Shown here: positions 58,218 through 64,000 of the stretch, one piece after another | Layout: the number at the start of each line of letters is the position of its first letter | Position numbering within the stretch: position 1 is the first letter of the stretch | Assembly (NCBI RefSeq): GCF_042658925.1 | Contig: NZ_JBHSRF010000010.1 | Coordinates: 117,060 to 181,059 of the forward strand | Origin: Sphaerisporangium aureirubrum | Lineage (GTDB): Bacteria > Actinomycetota > Actinomycetes > Streptosporangiales > Streptosporangiaceae | DNA length: 64,000 nt | Direction: 5' to 3' | Translations under genes and position numbers: made by a program | The notes under the pieces: model-generated | Databases searched by the model: none | Told to the model about the DNA's origin: nothing | Seen by the model: only the letters and a program-made list of their open reading frames with translations

Positions 58218-58934
58218 GTGAGCCAGCCGCAGGCGGCACCTGAAGTGGACGGGGACACCAGGTCGGCGCCCATGCTGCTGGTCGCCGACCCAGACGCAGG
58301 CATGGTGAGCGAGCTCGCGGCCACGCTGGAGCGCGAAGGCGTCCTCGTGGCCGGAGTGCTCGACGGGGCGCAGGCCCTGCTACAGGCCGGGGCGCTCCGG
58401 CCTGACGTCGTACTCGTCAGCGCCACGCTGACGGTGGTCGGGCCGGTCGACTTCATCCGCGCGCTGCGGCTGGCCCGGCCCGTCCCCGTCCTGCTCGGCG
58501 TCGGGGACGGCCACGCCGAGCAGGCGGTCCAGGCGCTCGCGGCCGGCGCCACGGCGTGCGTGGCGCGGCCGTACCGCGTGCCCGAGCTGCTGCCGCTGGT
58601 GCACGCCGCGTTCCCCGGCGAGACCAGGGTGCGGCCCGTGCTGACGGTGGGCGGCGTCGAACTGGACGCGGGCGCCTACCAGGTGCGGGTGAGCGGGCTG
58701 CCGGTCCACCTGCCGCTGCGCGAGTTCGAGCTGCTGCACTACCTGATGCGCAACGCCGACCGCACGGTGACGCGCGAACAGATCATGCGGCACGTGTGGC
58801 ACGCCGGCGACACCATGTCGACCAACACGATCGCGGTACACGTCAAACGGCTGCGCGCCCGGCTCGGCGACGACGACGACCAGCTCATCCAGACCGTGCG
58901 CGGGGTCGGCTACCGGCTGGTCACCCCGGCCTGA
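58218..58934 (+). CDS. Atypical OmpR-type response regulator lacking the phospho-acceptor Asp
   Basis: 238 residues from GTG 58218, AGGAG 5 nt upstream; 16 bp after pstB, likely in the operon. Receiver domain (25-140): PMLLVADPDAGMVSELAATL keeps acidic residues, but the phospho-site strand reads LRPDVVLVSATLTVVGPVDF with Ser in place of Asp. The invariant Lys becomes Arg (ACVARPYRVPELLPLVHAAF). C-terminal winged helix is intact: LPLREFELLHYLMRNADRTV, TREQIMRHVWHAGDTMSTNT, IAVHVKRLRARLGDDDDQLI, QTVRGVGYRLV. It probably works without phosphorylation, possibly as a phosphate-responsive or constitutive regulator (inference). Confidence 0.88.
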   Translation: MSQPQAAPEVDGDTRSAPMLLVADPDAGMVSELAATLEREGVLVAGVLDGAQALLQAGALRPDVVLVSATLTVVGPVDFIRALRLARPVPVLLGVGDGHAEQAVQALAAGATACVARPYRVPELLPLVHAAFPGETRVRPVLTVGGVELDAGAYQVRVSGLPVHLPLREFELLHYLMRNADRTVTREQIMRHVWHAGDTMSTNTIAVHVKRLRARLGDDDDQLIQTVRGVGYRLVTPA

Positions 58935-58955
58935 GCCCTCCCCCGCGCACGGCGG

Positions 58956-59861
58956 TCACACCGAGCTCTTGGTGGTGGCCCCGTCGGCGACCATCCGGGC
59001 GACGACGTCGTCGTCACAGGTGTCCCAGAAGGACCCGACGACGTCCTCCAGGTGGTCCATCGACTCCGCCCGGAACAGTACATCCTGATATTTGGTGATG
59101 TCGTAGCCAGTGGTGCCCATCACCGTGAGGTCCAGCGGCAGGATGTCCATGCCCCTGAACTCCTCGATCTCGCCGTACGACGACAGGATGCCCGCCCCGT
59201 ACGCCCGGTCCACGCCGTCCTCGGCGAGCACGCCGAACTCCATGGTGAACCAGAAGACCTTGGAGACGAACTCCAGCGCCTCGTCGGTCTCCACCCGGCG
59301 GGCGGCGGCGCCGGCCAGCCGGTAGAGCCGGGCGAAGCGGTCGGATGCCAGGGCGTTGGCGTGCCCGAGCACCTCGTGCACGACGTCGGGCTCCGGGGTG
59401 TAGAACGGCACCGAGTGGTGGCGGATGTACTGGGTCGAGTGGAACAGGCCGTCGGCCAGCACGCCGTAGAAGTCGCGCAGCGGCACCAGCCCGGCGGCCG
59501 GGAGGTAGCGGAACCCCGTCAGCGGCTCCAGCAGGTCCCCGACCTCCTGGAGCTGCGGGATGCGGTCCGTGGGCAGGGCGAGACGCTCACAGCCCCGCAG
59601 GTACTCGCTCGCGGCGTACTCCCGGTGCTTGGCCGCGAGTTCCCGCGCGACCACCACCCACACCTGGTGCTCCTCCTCGGTGTAGGCGACCTCGGGGATC
59701 GGATCGCCCGGCTTGTGCTTGAGGGCGAGGGCGGCGATGGCGTTGCGGCGCTCGCGATAGGCGGTGTCCGCGAACCCCGGGTGGCTCGTGGCGAGCTGGA
59801 CGACCACCGAGCCGTCCTCCCCGGTGGCCACGGGAGCGAAGTATTGGGCTTCTTCGAACAT
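58956..59861 (-). CDS. Phenylalanine 4-monooxygenase
   Basis: 301 residues from ATG 59861 (MFEEAQYFAPVATGEDGSVV), the usual family start; a TTG 36 bp upstream is possible. Aromatic amino acid hydroxylase catalytic domain: HQVWVVVARELAAKHREYAA, LTGFRYLPAAGLVPLRDFYG, FHSTQYIRHHSVPFYTPEPD, VVHEVLGHANALASDRFARL (two Fe His), FWFTMEFGVLAEDGVDRAYG (Fe Glu). Hydroxylates Phe to Tyr with tetrahydropterin and oxygen. Divergent from an Lrp/AsnC regulator, its likely controller; ACAATTAACGACAA in the gap (59874-59880 region) is a candidate operator. Confidence 0.92.
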   Translation of the reverse strand: MFEEAQYFAPVATGEDGSVVVQLATSHPGFADTAYRERRNAIAALALKHKPGDPIPEVAYTEEEHQVWVVVARELAAKHREYAASEYLRGCERLALPTDRIPQLQEVGDLLEPLTGFRYLPAAGLVPLRDFYGVLADGLFHSTQYIRHHSVPFYTPEPDVVHEVLGHANALASDRFARLYRLAGAAARRVETDEALEFVSKVFWFTMEFGVLAEDGVDRAYGAGILSSYGEIEEFRGMDILPLDLTVMGTTGYDITKYQDVLFRAESMDHLEDVVGSFWDTCDDDVVARMVADGATTKSSV

Positions 59862-60021
59862 GTCACAATTAACGACAATCCGCCGTTCCGATGGCAAGAG
59901 CGACCATTTTTAGTGGCCATTCCGTCCACTTCACCCCCCATCCGGCCCCCTGTCACTGGTCGTTCCGCCCAGCCCCGCCCGGCTCCCTCCGCCGCCTCGC
60001 CGCGAGCCGTAGTCTCTGCGC

Positions 60022-60498
60022 ATGGCCAACGGTTCCATCGACGCCCTGGACGCCCGGCTGCTCGCCACCATGCGGGCGAACCCGCGCATCGGCCTCACCG
60101 AACTCGCCCGGCTGCTCGGCGTGGCCCGCGGCACCGTGCAGGCCCGCGTCGACAAGCTCGTGTCCCGGGGCGTCATCGGCGACTTCGGGCCCACCGTCGT
60201 GCCTCTCGAAGTCGGCTACCCGATCCTGGCCTTCGTCTCCCTGCAGATCTCGCAGGGACGGCTCGCCGAGGCCGTCCAGGCGCTGGAGTCGGTCCCGGAG
60301 ATCCTTGAGGTGCACGGCACCAGCGGCCAGGCCGACCTGCTGTGCCGCGTGGTCGCGCACAACACCGCCCACCTTCAAGAGATCATCGCCCAGGTCCTGG
60401 CCTCGCCCGCCGTCCAGCGCACCGACACCACCATCGCCCTGTCGACGCAGGTCCCCTACCGGATCGAGCCGTTGCTGCGGGCCGCCTCGGCCCCGTAG
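60022..60498 (+). CDS. Lrp/AsnC-family regulator
   Basis: 158 residues from ATG 60022. Helix-turn-helix: IDALDARLLATMRANPRIGL, TELARLLGVARGTVQARVDK; RAM domain: YPILAFVSLQISQGRLAEAV, EILEVHGTSGQADLLCRVVA. Divergent from phenylalanine hydroxylase (160-bp gap), so it probably senses an aromatic amino acid and controls that gene (inference). Distinct from the Lrp-type regulator at 3771. Confidence 0.92.
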   Translation: MANGSIDALDARLLATMRANPRIGLTELARLLGVARGTVQARVDKLVSRGVIGDFGPTVVPLEVGYPILAFVSLQISQGRLAEAVQALESVPEILEVHGTSGQADLLCRVVAHNTAHLQEIIAQVLASPAVQRTDTTIALSTQVPYRIEPLLRAASAP

Positions 60499-60645
60499 AT
60501 TCCACGCGGTGACTCGCCAAGTGAGATCCGGGCAAGTGCTTGGTTAAGTTTTGGGGTCGGGACGGGTGTGAACGGTGTAGCTTCGCGATACTCGGGTGGA
60601 GTTCTTCGCTTACTGTGACCGGTTCGCGCTAGAGGGTGTGACGTC

Positions 60646-62397
60646 GTGGCAGGCAGGCACCGCAATCCCGATCCACTCGGTTACGATCCGTGGGCATCGG
60701 GCCCTCCCGCTCCGCAGCCGCGGACGGTGGACGTCGCCGCGACCGCCCGGCGCCGCCTGATCGCCGCACTGGCGATGGGCGCGGCCCTGGTGCTGGTGCT
60801 GGCCGTCGGGGTGTACGTGGTGGTCGCCCAGACCTTGTGCACGGAACGGCCGCGGCTGCGCGTGATGTCCTCCCCCGACATCGCGCCCACCCTCGAACGG
60901 ATCGCCCAGCAGTTCGAGGCCGACGGCGGCTGCGCCGATGTGACCATCGGCACCCGGCAGGCCTCCGAGGTGGCGGACGAGCTGGGAGTGCGCAGCAAAC
61001 TCACCGACGTATGGATCCCCGACGCGTCCATCTGGGTCTCCATGGCCCGCCTGCAGGGCGCCGACAAGCTCCTCCCCAGGCAGAGCGTCTCGATCGCGCG
61101 TTCGCCCGTCATCCCCGCGGTCACCAAGGAGACGGCGGGGCGGCTCGCGGCCAAGGACGGCGGGCCCAGCTGGGCGTTGCTGATCCCCACCTCGGCGACC
61201 AAGAAGAAGCTGCCCAAGGCGTCCACGACCCTGCTCGCCCCGAACCGCTTCGCCGCCGGCCTCGCCGCGGTGAACTCCCTGAACACCCTCGCGGAACGGC
61301 GGCCCGAGCTGTCGCCGATCGTGCGGGGCATCACGATGAACCTCAAGCGGTCGATCCGGACGTCCGACGAGGCGTTGTTCGGCCTGCTGGAACACCCGCC
61401 GTCGGCCGGGGACCCGGTGATCGTCGCCAGCGAGCAGTCCATCTGGAGCTACAACTCCCTGCGCCCCGACCGCCCGGTGATAGGCCTGTACCCCACCGAG
61501 GGCGCCATCTCCCTGGACTACCCCTACGTCCCCCTGACCGCCGACCCCGCCACGCAGGAGGCCGCCGCGGCCTTCCGTGACGCCATCGTCTCCTCCGCGG
61601 GCCGTACGCTCCTGCACGGCGCCGGGTTCCGCACCCCCGACGCCAAGGCCGGACCGTCCCTCGACGCCCGCCACGGCCTGCGTCCCGCCCCGCCCGCCGA
61701 CATCCCCAGCCCCGACCCCCGCACGCTCCTGCGCTCCCTCCTGACGATGCGCCTGCTGCTGGCGGACACCCGCACCCTCCTGCTGCTGGACGTCGGCAAG
61801 TCGATGGACACCCCCGTCCCCGGCCTCGGCAAGACCCGCATGGAGGCCACCGCCGACCTCGTCGCCCAGGGCATCCGCGGCCTGCCCGAAGGCAGCGACC
61901 TCGGCCTCTGGGTCTTCTCCACCGGCCTGGACGGCGCCAAGGACCACCAGGAACTGGTCCCCCTCGGCCCCCTGCGCCAGAACACCCCACTGGCCCTCAA
62001 AGAACTACGCGAGCTCCCCGACCGCACCCGCGGCAAGGCCGGCCTGTACGACTCCGTGCTGGCCGCCTTCCGCACCGCGTCCAAGCAGCAGATAGACGGC
62101 ATGCTCACCTCGGTGATCGTCCTAACCGACGGCCCCAACGACGACAACTCAGGCATCTCACACAAAGCCCTAATAGCCACCCTGCAAGACGAGTTCGACC
62201 CCCTCCGCCCCGTCCCCATCACCCTCATCACCTACGGCTCCACCGCCGACGCCGCAGAACGCCGCGCCATAGCCGAAGTAACCAACGGCGCCGCCCTAAC
62301 CGCCGCAACCTTCCCCCAAGCCGCCCAAATCTTCCTCCAATCCCTAACCACCAAGTTCTGCCTAGACCAGGACCGCTGCCCCACCCAGTCAGGCTGA
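60646..62397 (+). CDS. Membrane-anchored solute-binding-like / VWA fusion protein
   Basis: 583 residues from GTG 60646. Short cytosolic Pro-rich N terminus, one membrane helix at ~37-60 (LIAALAMGAALVLVLAVGVY), then an extracytoplasmic solute-binding-type region (~70-330: LRVMSSPDIAPTLERIAQQF, TDVWIPDASIWVSMARLQGA, GAISLDYPYVPLTADPATQE). Then a VWA domain (~375-575). The MIDAS Asp-x-Ser-x-Ser is altered: LLLLDVGKSMDTPV has Gly instead of the first Ser, while GLWVFSTGLDGAKDHQ and VIVLTDGPNDDN keep the other elements. Metal binding may be weakened. Two-domain proteins of this kind are known in actinomycetes; function unknown. The 3' end has unusual C/A-ended codons. Confidence 0.82.
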   Translation: MAGRHRNPDPLGYDPWASGPPAPQPRTVDVAATARRRLIAALAMGAALVLVLAVGVYVVVAQTLCTERPRLRVMSSPDIAPTLERIAQQFEADGGCADVTIGTRQASEVADELGVRSKLTDVWIPDASIWVSMARLQGADKLLPRQSVSIARSPVIPAVTKETAGRLAAKDGGPSWALLIPTSATKKKLPKASTTLLAPNRFAAGLAAVNSLNTLAERRPELSPIVRGITMNLKRSIRTSDEALFGLLEHPPSAGDPVIVASEQSIWSYNSLRPDRPVIGLYPTEGAISLDYPYVPLTADPATQEAAAAFRDAIVSSAGRTLLHGAGFRTPDAKAGPSLDARHGLRPAPPADIPSPDPRTLLRSLLTMRLLLADTRTLLLLDVGKSMDTPVPGLGKTRMEATADLVAQGIRGLPEGSDLGLWVFSTGLDGAKDHQELVPLGPLRQNTPLALKELRELPDRTRGKAGLYDSVLAAFRTASKQQIDGMLTSVIVLTDGPNDDNSGISHKALIATLQDEFDPLRPVPITLITYGSTADAAERRAIAEVTNGAALTAATFPQAAQIFLQSLTTKFCLDQDRCPTQSG

Positions 62398-62405
62398 CGA
62401 CGCAC

Positions 62406-62995
62406 TCATCGGAGGAGCGCTACGCTCAGCCCGAGCCACCGGGCCAGATCCCTGATCCCCTCGCCGATCGCGTCGGCCATGATCGCGGCGAAGGGAACGT
62501 CCCGGTGGACCGCGTGAACGCGCAGCAGTCCCGCGTCACGGTCGGCGACGGCATCCAGGTTGCCCACCAACTGATCGCCGTACAGGGATCGTGGTGAAGG
62601 GGGACATCCCGATGGACCGCATGGACGCGCACCAGTCCCGCCTCACCGTCGGCGACGGCGTCCACCTTGCCCACCAACTGGCCGCCGTACAGGATCGGCA
62701 GCGCGGGTACCCCAGCGGTGCTTGGCCGCGGGCTTGTGCATCTCCAGCGGATAGCCGAACTCGAAGAGCTCCGTGCGCCTGCAGCCTGGACCAGGCGGTC
62801 GAACGGCGACAGTAGCGCCGCCCGTCCCGAGAACGGCTGCCCCAGCAAGGACGGATCGACCCGCCACCTCCCCTTGACGCCCTCCCCCACATCCACCGGC
62901 TCCACCGGAGATTCCAGCCCCCGCGCCCGCGCGATGCCAAGGGCCCGCAGCCGCCGCTCGTCCCAGATCCGCAACGCGTCCTCCACCGGCACCGC
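62406..62995 (-). pseudogene. Decayed YcaQ/HTH_42-type winged-helix protein gene, C-terminal part
   Basis: Recognisable fragments in different frames on the minus strand: ARGLESPVEPVDVGEGVKGR and LLSPFDRLV in one frame, RRTELFEFGYPLEMHKPAAK in a second, PALPILYGGQLVGKVDAVAD and VRVHAVHRDV back in the first, then QLVGNLDAVADRDAGLLRVH in the third. These are conserved C-terminal motifs of winged-helix DNA glycosylase-like YcaQ proteins. The N-terminal half is absent and at least two frameshifts are needed. Part of the C-terminal region is present twice as a 100-bp tandem duplication (62491-62590 and 62597-62696), differing by a single-base indel. Confidence 0.75.
62491..62696. repeat. Tandem 100-bp duplication inside the pseudogene
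   Basis: Copies at 62491-62590 and 62597-62696 share most bases (for example CGGTCGGCGACGGC versus CGTCGGCGACGGCG and TGCCCACCAACTG in both). They differ by scattered substitutions and one extra G that shifts the frame. Confidence 0.7.
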
Positions 62996-63019
62996 CGCCA
63001 GTAGACGACCAGTTCCTCC

Positions 63020-63060
63020 GGCGCCGAGACGGCGGGACGTGGTGCGGCGAATCCGGCGCC
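63020..63060 (+). repeat. 41-bp GGCGCC-bounded repeat, copy 1
   Basis: Begins GGCGCCGAGACGGCGGGACG and ends GCGGCGAATCCGGCGCC. Both ends carry GGCGCC. Related copies at 63506 (same orientation) and 63733 (inverted). Confidence 0.65.
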
Positions 63061-63234
63061 GTCCTACGGTGGGGAACCGGCTCCTCTGGTTGGCCCCTCG
63101 TGTGGATGAGCGCCGCGCGGGTTGGGATGTTGAGGGTTGACGAGCGCATCTCAGGACGGAGACCGGGGTTCTGGGTGGGCGACAACGTGAGCATGGACAG
63201 GACACGGTGGGCAGGGGCCGGGACGTGTCGCGGT

Positions 63235-63346
63235 GGCGCAGGGTGAGCCCGGCAGGCTCGGGGGTGCGGGAGTGTCCCCGCAGGGGAACAGCCCTTACGC
63301 CTTCCGCGCGAAGCGCGTCCTCCGCAGGGACCGTTTCATCGGCGCC
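63235..63346 (+). repeat. ~113-bp direct repeat, copy 1
   Basis: Begins GGCGCAGGGTGAGCCCGGCA and runs to CCGTTTCATCGGCGCC. Second copy at 63588-63704. Short indels between copies. Confidence 0.65.
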
Positions 63347-63360
63347 ACCACGGGCTTTCG

Positions 63361-63464
63361 GCCGCACGTCGGCGCCGCACGTCGGCGCCGCACGACCGCG
63401 CCGCACGACCGCGCCGCACGACCGCGCCGCACGACCGCGCCGCACGACCGCGCCGCACGACCGC
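63361..63464 (+). repeat. 13-bp tandem repeat array, 8 units
   Basis: Two units GCCGCACGTCGGC followed by six identical units GCCGCACGACCGC. The length 13 is not a multiple of 3, so the array is not a coding repeat. No spacers, hence not CRISPR. Confidence 0.85.
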
Positions 63465-63505
63465 GCCGCCACGTAGCCCTGCCGTCTCGTCGGGGTTCGT
63501 CATTC

Positions 63506-63546
63506 GGCGCCGAGGCGGCGGGTCGTGGTGCGGCGGATCCGGCGCC
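63506..63546 (+). repeat. 41-bp GGCGCC-bounded repeat, copy 2
   Basis: Begins GGCGCCGAGGCGGCGGGTCG and ends GCGGCGGATCCGGCGCC. Same length as the other copies, with few substitutions. Confidence 0.65.
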
Positions 63547-63587
63547 GCTGTACGGCGGGCCACCGGCCTGGCGGAACGCGTCACGGC

Positions 63588-63704
63588 GGCGCAGGGTGAG
63601 CCCGGCAGGCCCGGGGGTGCGGGGGTGTCCCCCGCAAGAACACAGCCCTTGCGGCTTTCCGCGCGGAGCGCGCCCTCTGGCAAGGACCGTTTTCATCGGC
63701 GGCG
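63588..63704 (+). repeat. ~113-bp direct repeat, copy 2
   Basis: Begins GGCGCAGGGTGAGCCCGGCA, ends CCGTTTTCATCGGCGGCGC. Same order of landmarks as copy 1 (GTGTCCCC, CAGCCCTT, TTCCGCGCG, GGACCGTTT). Confidence 0.65.
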
Positions 63705-63732
63705 CAGGCACGCGGGTTGTCCGCCGTACGGC

Positions 63733-63773
63733 GGCGCCGGGTTCGCCGCACCACGTCCGGCCGCCTCGGCGCC
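63733..63773 (-). repeat. 41-bp GGCGCC-bounded repeat, copy 3 (inverted)
   Basis: Reverse complement begins GGCGCCGAGGCGGCCGGACG and ends GCGGCGAACCCGGCGCC. Copies 2 and 3 are both flanked on their facing sides by GTACGGCGG, extending the inverted repeat. Confidence 0.65.
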
Positions 63774-63860
63774 GGAACAAACCCGGACTCAGAGGGCGGG
63801 CGGAGCGCCGGCGCACCGGCCCCAGCGCCGGGAGCAGGAATGTTCTGTGGAACGCGAAAA

Positions 63861-63886
63861 GGCCGCCCAGACAAGTCTGGGCGGCC
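63861..63886 (-). terminator. rRNA operon terminator
   Basis: Perfect 12-bp stem GGCCGCCCAGAC / GTCTGGGCGGCC with a 2-nt loop. On the minus strand it is followed directly by TTTTCGCG, an intrinsic terminator for the 5S-distal end of the rRNA operon. Confidence 0.9.
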
Positions 63887-63895
63887 GTTATCGTG

Positions 63896-63915
63896 ACAAC
63901 ACACAGGTGTGTTGT
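63896..63915 (-). other. Hairpin between 5S rRNA and the terminator
   Basis: ACAACACAC (63896-63904) and GTGTGTTGT (63907-63915) form a perfect 9-bp stem just 3' of the 5S gene. Possibly an RNA-processing stem or an accessory terminator. Confidence 0.5.
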
Positions 63916-63921
63916 GAATGT

Positions 63922-64000
63922 TTGTCCGGCGGTGTCCTACTCTCCCACACCGTCCCCGGTGCAGTACCATCGGCGCTGAACAGCTTAACTTCCGGGTTCG
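63922..64000 (-). rRNA. rrf: 5S ribosomal RNA, 3' part (gene continues past the window)
   Basis: Read on the minus strand, CGAACCCGGAAGTTAAGC, then CAGCGCCGATGGTACTGC and GTGGGAGAGTAGGACACCGC are the signature 3' half of actinobacterial 5S rRNA. The 5' end lies beyond the right edge, as do any 23S and 16S genes. The 3' boundary is estimated within a few bases. Confidence 0.95.

Larger units (their letters stand above)
62996..63860. other. Non-coding repeat-rich tract upstream of the rRNA terminator
   Basis: No convincing gene. It contains the three 41-bp elements, the two 113-bp copies and the 13-bp array listed separately. Open frames crossing it are Arg/Ala/Pro-rich and interrupted by the repeats. 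Confidence 0.65.

Noticed and set aside
53157..60640. Additional TGTGA motifs (for example 53157, 60567, 60616)
   Set aside because: Second half-site TCACA is absent, so they do not qualify as Crp operators.
63361..63464. Tandem array resembling a CRISPR
   Set aside because: 13-bp units are contiguous with no spacers and no cas genes are present.
63020..63773. Inverted 41-bp repeats as ends of an insertion sequence
   Set aside because: No transposase frame lies between them; kept only as a repeat family.
1..64000. tRNA genes, prophage, plasmid origin or secondary-metabolite cluster
   Set aside because: No tRNA cloverleaf signatures, phage structural genes, replication genes or PKS/NRPS modules were seen.

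Overview
The window is chromosomal DNA of a high-GC filamentous actinomycete. Supporting markers are WblE/WhiB1, the sigma-R/RsrA pair, mycobacterium/Streptomyces-type pdtaS, nickel superoxide dismutase, a DasR-type regulator, a PHO-box-controlled pst operon and C- or G-ended codons. The gene mix fits Streptosporangiales (inference; no taxonomic search was possible). The right edge enters an rRNA operon on the minus strand: a partial 5S gene and its terminator.

Layout. (A) 1-5.5 kb: partial ArsR-type regulator, small secreted protein, AraC regulator with a DUF2000 protein, then two PLP enzymes flanking an Lrp/AsnC regulator. (B) 5.7-14.1 kb: a 2,624-residue secreted RHS polymorphic toxin with a HINT domain and a DUF4160-like tip, its putative immunity gene starting one base after its stop. 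(C) 14.4-23.8 kb: a subtilisin-inhibitor-like protein and five tandem paralogous exported trypsin-like proteases, one with catalytic Ser replaced by Thr. Palindromes TGTGA-N6-TCACA (Crp type) precede the RHS gene and three of the proteases, suggesting one cAMP/Crp-controlled exported programme. (D) 23.8-31.3 kb: XRE/TPR regulator, malic enzyme, CGNR zinc-finger regulator, sodX/sodN, an anti-sigma/SigB-type sigma pair and a lipid kinase.

(E) 31.5-53.9 kb resembles the M. tuberculosis Rv3219-Rv3228 region (whiB1, pdtaS, TB7.3, rsrA/sigR, SRAP, aroA, rsgA, plus hisN). It is interrupted by a biotin operon (bioF, dasR-like, bioD, bioB), a TPP enzyme, a PASTA Ser/Thr kinase, a BsaP-like biotin synthase auxiliary protein, a stand-alone biotin carboxylase, two HD-GYP-type membrane proteins and a sugar-nucleotide epimerase. 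Biotin synthesis, its likely auxiliary Fe-S protein and biotin-using proteins therefore lie within 10 kb.

(F) 54-59 kb: pstSCAB behind a clear PHO box, followed by a response regulator lacking the phospho-acceptor Asp. (G) 59-62.4 kb: phenylalanine hydroxylase, divergent Lrp regulator, and a membrane-anchored solute-binding/VWA fusion. (H) 62.4-63.9 kb: a decayed YcaQ-type winged-helix gene with an internal 100-bp duplication, then a repeat-rich tract (41-bp elements in both orientations, a 113-bp direct repeat, a 13-bp tandem array) up to the rRNA terminator.

The most promising undescribed unit is B+C: RHS toxin/immunity, protease inhibitor, protease paralogs including a predicted pseudoprotease, and shared Crp operators.
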